Shown here piece after piece: positions 12,101 to 17,980 of a DNA stretch of 18,209 bases. The first letter of the stretch is position 1, and each line of letters starts with the position of its first letter. The stretch is from Phoronis ovalis (lineage: Eukaryota > Phoronida > Phoronidae). The notes under the pieces were generated by a model. The model was not told the DNA's origin. It searched no databases and saw only the letters and a program-made list of their open reading frames with translations. The stretch spans positions 1 to 18,209 of the forward strand of contig JAOXYB010018583.1 of the NCBI GenBank assembly GCA_028565635.1, read 5' to 3'. The position numbers were made by a program, and so were the translations under genes.

Positions 12101-15100
12101 CTTGGTCAGTTAAGTGCGAGCAGCGAGCATTGTCTTTTGGCGAACACATTATTTTGCATATTTTTTTAATTTAGTGTACTATTTTGTTTTGACATTTTTT
12201 TTTGGTTGTCGATTTTTTTTGGCGACCGTTTTTTTTGGGAACCATTTTTTTTACCCCCCTCCATTATATAGGGACTACCCAAAAGTGTAACAAGCAATAT
12301 CCCAATTTTAATTTTATCCAACAAGTCAGAATGTTTTGGAGAGCCCCTGAAGTTTTTTAAATACTTACTGGTCGTAATAAGTTGCTGTGAAGTAACACCA
12401 CTATACATTTAAATTGACCTTTAAAAACTTTCAGATTTGCTTCTGGACATAGCAACATATACCAACTGCTGAATAGCTGGATTAAAATTAATTTCTTACA
12501 ACCCACAACATAAATTGATGATTTTCACAAGGAATGTGCATGACAGTAGAAAGAAAATTTGGAATAGCTTAAAAGGTTTACCTTTGTGGAATCATCAACC
12601 AGTAACACCTGACATCTCTCACATTGCAGTAACGACTGGGTATGTGTCATGATTTTATGGATAAGATTTGCCACACTCGTCTGCTCTTCAAAAATAATTC
12701 TAGCCAGATCAAGTAAAACCTGTTTGGGAGAGATACTAATTTTAAAATCAATTCTTATATTTTATACAGTCATACAAAAAAGATTTGCAACATACTTTTT
12801 TTGGTAAAAATTTGCTGTCAATTATTCTCAAGTTTTTACAGCACCAATACTCCATTTTCATACATGCCTTTTTTAGCTACCACAACAGTTCTATTAAAAA
12901 AAATTGAGCTAATGCTATTAATTGTTTTTTCTGGGTAAGGTTCTAATTTTGGCTTTCCATTAATTCCTCAAAGGTTACTGAGTTGAAAGAAATTATTGCA
13001 AGAAATTAATATATTTTTTCCAATGTCATCTTCAAATATCTTGTTCATTTGTCTATATCTTAAGACTATGTGTTATAAACTTTTAAGTATTCTTCATCAC
13101 CTGATTCCTTTTGTTTTCCAGCTGTGATCGTTCGTATAATTGTGCATTCCGTAATCCAATACCACAAAATGCTAAATATGACGCAAATACCTACAGTGAC
13201 AATCAATATAGTAAAGAACACAGGTAGTCACATCTGATCCTTATATTTTAATTTTGATTTCTAATCATATCAATTAGTAGACTTTACAACAGGAGATATC
13301 TCTGACAGATGATTATTTCAATGCATTAAAACGTCCATCTGTGGAAACTTCATGGTTTTAGGGATCATCTCAAAAGTTATTACAATGACCACAAACGTAT
13401 AGTGTTTAATATAGGAATTACCCTCCACCCCCCTGGTCAAATGTAGGGGGGTAGCGATATTTGGACGTCAAGCACGTGTAAAAACTGACAACCAATATCA
13501 AGAGCGAAATCAGGGCCATCAGACAGTTTTTCAAAAGGGGGTGCATTTGTAGTGTTTTTAGGAATATCGATTTGTAACAATTGTAACAATACGCCCAGAA
13601 TAAGTGCCGTAAACAAAAAATGTTTCTTTCTGTTCCAAAGGGGGAGGTGCACATGTTTTCCTGTCAGTTCAAAAGGGGGATGCGTTACTATTTCAAAAGG
13701 GGGGTGCGTTAAAGAAATGATTTTAAATATCGTATATATACCAGGCATGATTTTTTCATTTCGCACTAAACCATAAACAAAATGTGGATTTTACAAATTG
13801 ATACTAAGATTATTGTTACTTGTCACCACCAGGTGACACTAAACTTACATGAAAACTTGAATAAATCATTCCTCTAATAAATGTTTGTAGTCAACCAATA
13901 AAACATATTGTTATTAGGCAAGTGAACATTATACTGTACAGCTGTATAATATAAGCCACAAGGATTTTCTTCCTGACATGAGCTACTTCATATGTGATTT
14001 CAGCTTAATGAAACTACATACAATTATACATGAAGGGAATTTTTGTGGAGAATTCTGTTATGCTTCTTCAGTAGTTAAACTTTACCTTTTCATCCTTTTC
14101 CTCAAAAGGTTCGTCTTCAATACTAATTTTATTAATTGCTTGAGCTACGCCAATCACATCATTGTTACTGTCTTTGATAGGCATACAGAGTATACTCCTG
14201 GTCTTGTAACCAGTTTTGACATCAACATCTTTATTGAAACGGGGATCCTACAAAACAATAGAATATCATCAAACTTAAGTTTTTACTGTCACAAATATTA
14301 GCATCAAAACATCCTCATAGATACAAGTATCAGGGATATGTTATTTCAAACATAAAAATTTCCTTACTTCAGAAATGGCATTATACTTCTTAGTGCACAT
14401 TTTTATAAGATGTATATTTACATGATATCTATAAAATTGAAATTGAATATATTACATTCAAGTGAAAAGACAACAGCAACTAACAAAATCAGTCTGTGGG
14501 GCATTATGGCACACCATTTCATTAACATGTCACTCAAAGAGTGAACAATTTAGATAATTTATGTTAACAAAATATTTCTTTAAGTGAAATTAAAGGGTTA
14601 TTGCCCTAATTACAAGTGTATTACAGGTATAAAAATAATAGGAACATTCAAACATCTGGAGGCTGATTATTTGAATGTTGCCACTATGATATATAAAATT
14701 AGATATCAAATAATCTTTAGATGTAGATTATAAAACAAGGAAATATGTACTAAAAAAATCCAGAATCAAATGTTGCAATCTGGTAAATTATGTACTATTA
14801 TATAGTCCTTACATAGTATTGTACATAGCTATTGATAGGAAAATAAGAATACAAATTTCCCTTGAGCTGTCAAATTCTACCACTGTTTTGTATGCATTTT
14901 AATTCAGAGGCCAAAAAAAAAAGGGTTGAAACATTAATACATTTACCCATATAACCAAAATGAAATTAGGACATTGACTTCAATTTTTTAATTAACCTAT
15001 ATTGATAAACAATTTATTAAAAGAAATCATTTTTCTGTGTCAAGAGAACAGGTTTGTGAAGGTTTGAATTTTTGACACAAATAAATACATTTCTTATAAA

Positions 15101-15758
15101 ACCTGCCTACAGCCCACATCTTCTGCAAAGCCATCAATCAACCAACCAATTATAAAGCTGAGTGATAAGCCTGATAACCAGATACTGGCTGCTCACTTTT
15201 ACATATTGTTATATTTTTTGTTACATCATTATTATCAGTACTTCTTATATGGCTATATTCTTGTTATAATTAATACAAAATAATAAGTAATAAGCAAAAG
15301 TATTGAAGCAGAATTGCCTTATGGATATTTGAACACCAGCACTAGAAGATGGACATTTGGATTCCTTGATATAACAGGAATTGCAGGTGCTTCATTAATT
15401 AATTGCGAAAATTCCTGTTATTAATCAAAACATAATGTCATCCAATTGAATTGAAATTTTCAAACCTCCATAACAGTCATTTCAAGAGGGAGTTATTTTC
15501 CTAGAAATACACGTCTTCAAATACTCCTAGGCTAACACAGATAACTACAAATAGTCCTACATGTTTTACCATACTATTTGCATGTATGCAATTAAAGTAT
15601 AATGATCTTACACATGTTTGATAAATGTAACAAATACCAGCTATAAATCATAACCATTCATTAAGCTAACATACCTGGATAGGTGGCAGTGGATTTAACA
15701 GAAATTTTTGTTCTATAGTTGATACATGAAGTGCTTCAAAAACAGATATAGGGTCCAT
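1..15758 (-). CDS. PDE5A: PDE5-like cGMP phosphodiesterase gene (partial, multi-exon)
   Basis: Spliced gene read on the minus strand. Seen: exons 14247-14086, 13190-13101, 12719-12582, 6095-6025, 4489-4426, 4298-4107, 3633-3490, 2753-2499, 2105-1996, 1607-1520 and 165-1 join in frame to 493 residues. All introns are GT-AG; two are phase 2 and the rest phase 0. The order is GAF-A C-half (about 1-85), helix and GAF-B (about 86-265), linker, then catalytic domain from about 300. Known for the family: soluble dimeric enzymes that hydrolyse cGMP to GMP, with GAF domains that bind cyclic nucleotide. Residue choices favour PDE5 over PDE11, but an ancestral PDE5/6/11 type is possible. The first half of GAF-A is not found in the window and the C-terminal catalytic third lies past position 1. 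A candidate start exon is 15675-15758. Family membership is near certain; the exact orthologue is less so. Confidence 0.93.
166..1519 (-). other. Intron (1354 bp), no gene seen
   Basis: AT-rich intron bounded by donor GTGAGT at 1519 and a pyrimidine-rich acceptor ending at 166. A 60-codon plus-strand frame at 460-642 has no recognisable feature. I see no repeat, RNA gene or conserved protein segment. Confidence 0.85.
1520..1607 (-). CDS. PDE5A: Exon: catalytic domain, EHHHFDQC segment
   Basis: 88 bp, entered in phase 2 (one base completes a lysine codon) and left in phase 0 at donor ACG|GTGAGT. The acceptor is TTTCAG at 1613-1608. It encodes [18 protein letters not shown] then [10 protein letters not shown]. 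The EHHHF helix is a standard landmark of PDE catalytic domains, and MEHHHFDQC is the PDE5 form (PDE11 has LEHHHFNHA). The join to the next exon (GNDIF) keeps the frame. Confidence 0.95.
1608..1995 (-). other. Intron (388 bp), nothing else seen
   Basis: Phase-2 intron with a strong donor GTAAGT at 1995-1990 and acceptor TTTCAG. It is AT-rich with no recognisable element. Confidence 0.85.
1996..2105 (-). CDS. PDE5A: Exon: catalytic metal site [10 protein letters not shown]
   Basis: 110 bp, entered in phase 0 after TCCAG and left in phase 2. It encodes [19 protein letters not shown] followed by [17 protein letters not shown]. His23 and Asp24 of the exon start the HDxxHxGxxN signature of class I cyclic nucleotide phosphodiesterases and should ligate the catalytic Zn and Mg. 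SDLEILALL is close to PDE5, while [13 protein letters not shown] resembles PDE11, so the segment is mixed between paralogues. The split lysine codon is completed by the exon at 1607. Confidence 0.97.
2106..2498 (-). other. Intron (393 bp) mostly filled by a degenerate repeat
   Basis: Phase-0 intron with donor GTTAGT at 2498-2493. Most of it (about 2140-2413) is related to the repeat of the 6186-6591 element but in the opposite orientation. The open frame of the upstream exon runs on into this intron for 28 codons before a stop; I take that as read-through, not coding. Confidence 0.8.
2140..2413 (-). repeat. Degenerate copy of the GGTAGCAA-TCCAAATTTT repeat, inverted
   Basis: Read on the minus strand, the stretch from 2413 downward has TCCAAAATTTTAGCAAGCCC, then CAATCTAAAATTTTCC, then AGGTAGCAATCCAAATT. 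Nearly the same words occur in the same order at 6237-6315 on the plus strand. Further minus-strand AGCAATCCC and AACAATCCC motifs continue to about 2165. The copy is decayed, and I see no clear terminal inverted repeats or target duplication. Confidence 0.55.
2499..2753 (-). CDS. PDE5A: Exon: start of catalytic domain with HNWRHAF
   Basis: 255 bp, 85 codons, phase 0 at both ends. The acceptor is TTTGCAG (AG at 2755-2754) and the donor ATG|GTTAGT. It starts [10 protein letters not shown], continues [20 protein letters not shown], and reaches [20 protein letters not shown] then [11 protein letters not shown]. In HNWRHAF, the first histidine is the family's proton donor and the second a metal ligand. 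The run of four aspartates after SDFHL is a local acidic patch. An apparent upstream start at 2759 is a TTG inside the acceptor and should be ignored. Confidence 0.97.
2754..3489 (-). other. Intron (736 bp), nothing else seen
   Basis: Phase-0 intron, donor GTAAGT at 3489-3484. It contains a short purine-rich GAAA stretch at about 3421-3446 and is otherwise AT-rich. No coding or RNA feature is recognised. Confidence 0.85.
3490..3633 (-). CDS. PDE5A: Exon: end of GAF-B and linker to catalytic domain
   Basis: 144 bp, 48 codons, phase 0 at both ends, acceptor TTGACAG and donor AAA|GTAAGT. It encodes [19 protein letters not shown] then [16 protein letters not shown]. These are the last strand and long helix of GAF-B and the connecting helix, matching PDE5 ([28 protein letters not shown]). 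The tail [10 protein letters not shown] is polar linker. Confidence 0.97.
3634..4106 (-). other. Intron (473 bp), nothing else seen
   Basis: Phase-0 intron with donor GTATTT at 4106, a weaker match than its neighbours. It is AT-rich with no further feature seen. Confidence 0.85.
4107..4298 (-). CDS. PDE5A: Exon: GAF-B core with NKFDE motif
   Basis: 192 bp, 64 codons, phase 0 at both ends. The acceptor is ATTTTAG (AG at 4300-4299) and the donor GAG|GTATTT. It starts [14 protein letters not shown], then has SILCMPIRN and [20 protein letters not shown]. The NKFDE motif is complete: exon residues N48, K49, F55, D59 and E60. In this family the motif supports folding and nucleotide binding of the GAF domain. 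As I recall it, human PDE11A has a degenerate motif in GAF-B, whereas PDE5 keeps it. The frame runs into the intron as far as 4035, which is not coding. Confidence 0.97.
4426..4489 (-). CDS. PDE5A: Exon: GAF-B central segment ([12 protein letters not shown])
   Basis: 64-bp exon entered in phase 2 and left in phase 0. The acceptor is TTTCCAG (AG at 4491-4490) and the donor GAG|GTAAGT. It encodes CQEPRFPI then [13 protein letters not shown], the GAF signature G(I/V)xGxVAxTGE just before NIPDAYQ of the next exon. It is separated from that exon by the shortest intron of the gene (4299-4425, 127 bp). Confidence 0.95.
4773..5135 (-). other. Unrecognised 120-codon hydrophobic open frame inside the intron
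   Basis: From the stop codon at 5138-5136 to the stop at its lower end the minus frame is open for 120 codons; the first ATG is at 5072. It begins [20 protein letters not shown] and then has three hydrophobic stretches, roughly [33 protein letters not shown] and [18 protein letters not shown], ending with a basic tail. The local base composition is less AT-rich than the surrounding intron. I do not recognise a family. It could be a relic of a membrane protein, a mobile-element fragment, or chance, since T-rich DNA gives hydrophobic translations. Confidence 0.2.
5623..5662. repeat. 40-bp near-perfect palindrome (hairpin)
   Basis: The left arm CTAGGATATATAAAACTCT pairs with the right arm AGAGTTTTGATATATCCTAG across a loop of about one or two bases, with a single unpaired base in the stem. 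It lies in an intron, followed by a short TAA repeat at 5668-5682. It could be a fold-back element remnant or an RNA hairpin in the pre-mRNA. Confidence 0.7.
6025..6095 (-). CDS. PDE5A: Exon: early GAF-B strand ([10 protein letters not shown])
   Basis: 71 bp, entered in phase 0 after TGTTTCAG and left in phase 2 at GG|GTAAGA. It encodes [14 protein letters not shown] then [10 protein letters not shown]. The segment aligns with PDE5 SFSSVFHMECEEL, the strand after VDxD in GAF-B, followed by an acidic variable loop. It follows the 6.5 kb intron. Direct joining to VDDSTK of the exon ending at 12582 gives the length expected from PDE5. Confidence 0.92.
6186..6591. mobile_element. Non-autonomous inverted-repeat DNA element (MITE-like) with 9-bp target duplication
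   Basis: The left end starts CCAGGGGTTACTCAAG. The right end, read on the minus strand, starts CCGGGGGGTACTCAAG, giving 14 of 16 matches. Similarity continues inward with a T-run and GGGG(A/T)TGTGC. The 9-bp direct repeat AAACTTTGC flanks it at 6177-6185 and 6592-6600, as expected for a target-site duplication. The interior is an approximately 30-bp tandem array with no transposase frame. A 9-bp duplication is typical of Mutator-like elements and also seen in Merlin; the superfamily is not settled. Confidence 0.8.
6237..6557 (+). repeat. Approximately 30-bp degenerate tandem array, about ten units
   Basis: Units of 29-36 bp begin TCCAAATTTT and end GGTAGCAA, for instance the exact 30-bp unit at 6300-6329. 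Later units are diverged (TCCATTTTTACG with GATACAAA; TCCAAATTTTTGAATATC with GGTAGCAA; TCCAAAAAAATACAG with TATACAA). It fills the interior of the inverted-repeat element. Confidence 0.75.
7440..7628 (+). other. Weak candidate plus-strand terminal exon or relic
   Basis: After a pyrimidine-rich stretch ending TTTCCCCAG (AG at 7438-7439), a plus-strand frame is open for 62 codons to a TAG at 7626-7628. It reads [16 protein letters not shown], later [20 protein letters not shown]. Composition is protein-like but I know no homologue. The minus strand is also open across part of it (7191-7454, hydrophobic). Chance is a serious alternative. Confidence 0.15.
8046..8230 (+). pseudogene. Possible relic coding fragment with an in-frame TGA
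   Basis: The plus frame [20 protein letters not shown], then [20 protein letters not shown], is followed by VTNTF, a TGA, and [12 protein letters not shown], which abuts a GTAAGC. It is bounded upstream by TAA. The residue mix looks like a soluble protein, and one stop interrupts it. I recognise no family, and the opposite strand is also open (8024-8236), so this is speculative. Confidence 0.15.
10088..10144 (-). CDS. PDE5A: Candidate 57-bp in-frame cassette exon in GAF-B
   Basis: On the minus strand a pyrimidine-rich tract ends in ATTTGCAG (AG at 10146-10145). It is followed by 19 open codons, [19 protein letters not shown], and then CAG|GTTTCA. Both borders are phase 0, so inclusion between VDDSTK (ends 12582) and GVFSQ (starts 6095) keeps the reading frame. 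It would lengthen an early GAF-B loop by 19 acidic/polar residues. Exclusion gives the usual PDE5 length, and the donor is weaker than its neighbours. It may be alternatively spliced or may be chance. Confidence 0.35.
10572..10586. repeat. Short AT dinucleotide run
   Basis: Seven and a half AT dinucleotides in an intron; an ordinary microsatellite. Confidence 0.9.
11339..11764 (+). repeat. Two nested pairs of diverged direct repeats
   Basis: Block A, GCCATATTGGAAGTAA then CCTGTATTTA(C/T)(C/T)CTG, occurs at 11339-11398 and 11701-11764. Block B, TCAAGGTCA then AATGTCAC(A/C)TA(A/G)CCT and later TTC(G/A)TGAATCCA, occurs at 11451-11516 and 11570-11635, 119 bp apart. The order is A-B-B-A, all in the same direction. 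This looks like an old tandem duplication or a composite repeat; no termini or coding capacity are seen. Confidence 0.6.
12054..12130 (+). repeat. Three exact copies of GCGAGCAGCGAGCAT
   Basis: Exact 15-bp copies lie at 12054-12068, 12083-12097 and 12116-12130, with similar spacers (GTCTGTTAAGT, GGTCAGTTAAGT). The array is much more GC-rich than the rest of the intron, and each 15-mer itself contains GCGAGCA twice. Its origin is unknown. Confidence 0.85.
12195..12255 (+). repeat. T-tract/GG tandem repeat, about four units of 16-17 bp
   Basis: Runs of eight or nine T alternate with GGTTGTCGA, GGCGACCG, GGGAACCA and finally ACCCCCC. It lies about 65 bp from the GCGAGCA array. Together they are bounded by CGGGGGTA (12045-12052) and TACCCCCC (12252-12259), which may be the ends of one small element. 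Confidence 0.65.
12582..12719 (-). CDS. PDE5A: Exon: inter-GAF helix and first strand of GAF-B
   Basis: 138 bp, 46 codons, phase 0 at both ends, acceptor CCAAACAG and donor AAG|GTAAAC. It encodes [20 protein letters not shown], then [20 protein letters not shown] and VDDSTK. The long connecting helix is close to PDE5 (VLLDLASLIFEEQ), while CERC resembles the PDE11 GAF-B start. The 6.5 kb intron follows directly after VDDSTK. Confidence 0.96.
12720..13100 (-). other. Intron (381 bp), nothing else seen
   Basis: Phase-0 intron with a modest donor GTGATG at 13100. It is AT-rich and no further element is recognised. Confidence 0.85.
13101..13190 (-). CDS. PDE5A: Exon: end of GAF-A ([16 protein letters not shown])
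   Basis: 90 bp, 30 codons, phase 0 at both ends, acceptor CACTGTAG and donor CAG|GTGATG. It encodes [20 protein letters not shown] and then [10 protein letters not shown]. These are the last strand and exit helix of GAF-A, very close to PDE5 (FAAYLAFCGI, NAQLYE, LENKRNQ). Confidence 0.96.
13191..14085 (-). other. Intron (895 bp) containing a G-rich repeat
   Basis: Phase-0 intron, donor GTAAAG at 14085. Most of 13420-13715 is a G-rich repeat block described separately; the rest is AT-rich. Overlapping open frames on both strands here (for example 13437-13766 minus) follow from the repeat and are not taken as genes. Confidence 0.8.
13529..13713 (+). repeat. Four copies of TTCAAAAGGGGG(G)TGC
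   Basis: Related copies occur at about 13529-13547, 13632-13652, 13668-13690 and 13691-13713. The last two are adjacent units of about 23 bp ending TGCGTTA. In the minus frame they read as repeated THPPFE within a 109-codon open stretch (13437-13766). A further GGGGGGTAGCG lies at 13446-13456, and ACCCTCCACCCCCC just before it. Probably a small mobile or satellite-like element. Confidence 0.65.
14086..14247 (-). CDS. PDE5A: Exon: GAF-A core with NKFDE motif
   Basis: 162 bp, 54 codons, phase 0 at both ends, acceptor TTTTGTAG (AG at 14249-14248) and donor AAG|GTAAAG. It starts [20 protein letters not shown] and continues [20 protein letters not shown]. The NKFDE set is complete: exon residues N39, K40, F48, D52 and E53. 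The match to PDE5 ([28 protein letters not shown]) is strong. In this family GAF-A is the allosteric cGMP site. The residues that should come just before DPRFN, the end of xLNIxDAYx, must be in an upstream exon I cannot find. Confidence 0.97.
14248..15674 (-). other. Intron (1427 bp), a hairpin but no GAF exon seen
   Basis: Phase-0 interval between the donor GTATGT at 15674 and the acceptor before DPRFN. I looked on the minus strand for the missing first half of GAF-A (a GxxGxVAxxGE or NIxDAY pattern) and found none. An inverted repeat lies at 15366-15428 and an A-run at 14915-14924. Confidence 0.65.
15366..15428. repeat. Inverted repeat ATAACAGGAATT (hairpin)
   Basis: The perfect 12-bp arms are at 15371-15382 and 15410-15421, with a 27-base loop. 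TTGAT and ATCAA extend the pairing on the outside after a two-base bulge. It could fold in the intron RNA; the function is unknown. Confidence 0.6.
15675..15758 (-). CDS. PDE5A: Candidate 5' coding exon (start [10 protein letters not shown])
   Basis: On the minus strand ATG at 15758, in the context AAAAAAATGG, opens 28 codons: [18 protein letters not shown] then [10 protein letters not shown]. They end at a good donor, CAG|GTATGT, in phase 0, which joins in frame to DPRFN at 14247. A second in-frame ATG lies ten codons upstream at 15788 (MYNVTNKGKK). The peptide does not resemble GAF-A. A transcript starting here would lack the first half of that domain. It may be an alternative first exon, or an internal exon entered at ATAAAG|GC (start 15766). 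Chance remains possible. Confidence 0.4.
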
Positions 15759-15819
15759 TTTTTTGCCTTTATTGGTTACGTTATACATATTTAGAATGGG
15801 TAAATACAGAAATAAATAA

Positions 15820-15826
15820 CTTTATA
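15820..15826 (-). promoter_or_regulatory. Possible TATA box for an internal promoter
   Basis: TATAAAG on the minus strand, within TGTGTATAAAGTTATT, lies 32 bp before the upstream in-frame ATG at 15788 and 62 bp before the ATG at 15758. The spacing from the second ATG would fit a short 5' leader. In such AT-rich DNA this match is weak evidence. Confidence 0.15.
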
Positions 15827-16417
15827 CACAGCAAAATTATGATTACAATCATTTCAAAAGTTTTCAGAAACAACTAAAAAAAAAGCTTTAGTTTGAATTC
15901 TATTAAAAATCTAAAAACAATGATCTTTTCTCTTTTTCATTTTAATATTTGTAAACTGAGAATTATAAAATATTCTAGTAAAATGTGCTGATTCTTATTT
16001 TCTGTTGTAAAAAATAGCACAGCTCATGGTAATGAAAATATCAGGCAATATCCTTATTCTACATACAATTAAGACTGATAATAAAGTCAAATTTTACAGC
16101 TAATTTGCAAATGGTTTATTATATGTACTAAATACTCCTGAATCTATGACTTGGACGGAATGCAAGGAAGCTGTAACAACACGAACCCCCCCCGGAGGTA
16201 TTTTATACAATGAATTACTATTACAAATCGCATTAATCCATGCAAAATTTGATAAACAATTGAAAGACACTGTAATATCATATAATAAACAATGGCTAGC
16301 ATAATATAAAACACCTGTCTTGTATATGTTATATTAATAAAAAAAGATTAATTCATTAAAGACAAATATACTAAATAGAATATAATACATGCTTTTGAGC
16401 TACAAAAGGGCACATAC

Positions 16418-16472
16418 CATATTCACCAGAATAACGAATGTTTATGAAGGGTAAGTTTTGCAAAGTCATTTC
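16418..16472 (-). CDS. Weak candidate upstream exon (EMTLQNLPFINIRYSGEY)
   Basis: The minus strand shows a pyrimidine-rich acceptor, CCTTCCCATCTTAG, then 18 open codons, then G|GTATGT. It leaves in phase 1, which would fit an acceptor ATAAAG|GC at 15766 and give [12 protein letters not shown]. Both borders are plausible, but the peptide is unrecognised and that acceptor lacks a good pyrimidine tract. Confidence 0.2.
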
Positions 16473-17011
16473 CTAAGATGGGAAGGTGTCTTCTCCTTAA
16501 ATAAACAAGGAAATTTAATTTTTCTGTATTTTAATAAAAAAAATTGCGATGTGGTTATGAATACATTGTAATGCATTGTATTTCATGGTGTAAATTAATC
16601 AGGCAGTATTATTATCATAGACCTATAAATCAAAAAATGATATTTTAATCTGAAGGTGAAATTAAAATCAAAATAAGGTTGCTGTCATACCACAATACAT
16701 AATCATGGTTTCATAATCTCATATCAATTTAGTCGAGCAATCATCATATGTCTCAAGTACAAAATTGCTTTATGAAATCGACTATACTATTTCAAAAATC
16801 GATAATATCTATCAGGCTTAGAAGCAAATTAAAAGATACATTCTGATGATACCAACAATATCACGGTACCTGTCTATCACCAGAAAAATGCATAGTAATG
16901 CGCAACGGAAACTAATAGATAACATACATGTAGTGGTAATTTGTGATTTAGGTATCTTGTTTTATCAGTTAATTTTTGGTTGTTTTATGCCCTCCGGCAC
17001 TTGACTGAACT

Positions 17012-17079
17012 TAGTCCCGCAAAGCTCCATTAGTATGCACACACTTATTACAGTATGCAGCAATAGTATGCTGGGACTA
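17012..17079. repeat. Small inverted repeat with three AGTATGC copies
   Basis: TAGTCCC at 17012-17018 pairs with GGGACTA at 17073-17079. Between them AGTATGC occurs three times, at 17032, 17052 and 17065. The arms are short, so its significance is uncertain. Confidence 0.4.
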
Positions 17080-17904
17080 TGTTGTTATTGTTAAATGTTT
17101 TTCATAACATTTTCTCTTTGGTTTGATATTTCATATTCACATCAATTATAAAGGCACAAAAGCAGCTGGTGATCTTTAATCTTATTTATTACTATTATGT
17201 AAGGGATCTCACATTTATCTTGGACTTAGGGAAGATAAAAAATATTAACAAACCAATTCTACATGAAATGTTTGTTTAGTGGGTAGGTGGTTTTATCTAC
17301 CTTACATATAGATATCGGTAAAATCGCAAAAGAATTTGAAAAATACTTACAAAGTTGGGAACAGTAAAAAATATTTCAAAACCACAATTTCTACAAGTTA
17401 TTGGATTGATTCAATGCTCTCTTGCTTAGTTTTCAATGCTTACTTCCAGTTTATGTCTGCTACCCCAAGCAGGAGAAAATAGAAGCAAAAAGACGACATT
17501 GGTATGCATAAAACATTATTGCCATAAATTAGTCATTCAAAAAATGGTCATTCCAAATGCTGAGGCAACTAACATTGTTTTCTGCTTTTTATAGATAGAT
17601 TTGGTATGAATATGCTGTTCTCGATAATGAAAAGCCAGAAGACAGGATTTCATTCCATGTTTATTTCACTATCTTACATAAACTAACATCCACATGTTTT
17701 TTATAGGGGTTTAAGTTGGCGGTTAGTAAAATTGTGTGATTTTGTACCAGAAAATGAATGCTGTTCGAATAGAATCAGTGTGAACTTTGAGATCTTCCTA
17801 TAATAACCAACTATAAAGGAGAAACTAGTCAGAATGATATATGATACTAGTAGAATTATTTTTCCCAAAAGAAGTGCTTAATATATAGTGCTTAGGATGC
17901 TTAC

Positions 17905-17980
17905 CATTAGCTATAGCATGTAGACTGCAAAAGATACATTTTTGTCCATCAAGTGCTTGACATGGACATTTTTTAATCAT
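17905..17980 (-). CDS. Weak candidate cysteine-rich first exon
   Basis: On the minus strand ATG at 17980 opens 25 codons, MIKKCPCQALDGQK then CIFCSLHAIAN, ending at a strong donor G|GTAAGC. The CPC-CIFC-H pattern resembles a metal-binding knuckle, but I know no match. It leaves in phase 1. It might belong to this gene's 5' end or to another gene, or be chance. Confidence 0.15.

Larger units (their letters stand above)
6096..12581 (-). other. Large intron (6486 bp) rich in small repeats
   Basis: Phase-0 intron from donor GTAAAC at 12581 to acceptor TGTTTCAG, the largest of the gene. It contains the inverted-repeat element 6186-6591, a candidate cassette exon 10088-10144, a dinucleotide run at 10572-10586, duplicated blocks at 11339-11764, and GC-rich and T-rich arrays at 12054-12255. 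Between 6600 and 10080, and between 10150 and 11330, I see only AT-rich sequence with weak open frames on either strand (for example 7191-7454 minus, 7440-7628 plus, 8046-8230 plus). I cannot assign any of those to a gene. Confidence 0.8.

Noticed and set aside
13978-14301. 107-codon plus-strand open frame
   Set aside because: It is the antisense shadow of the GAF-A exon at 14086-14247.
17351-17410. Possible minus-strand exon reading ITCRNCGFEIFFTVPNF before GTAAGT
   Set aside because: Its only acceptor is poor and the phase does not connect with either neighbouring candidate without a stop.
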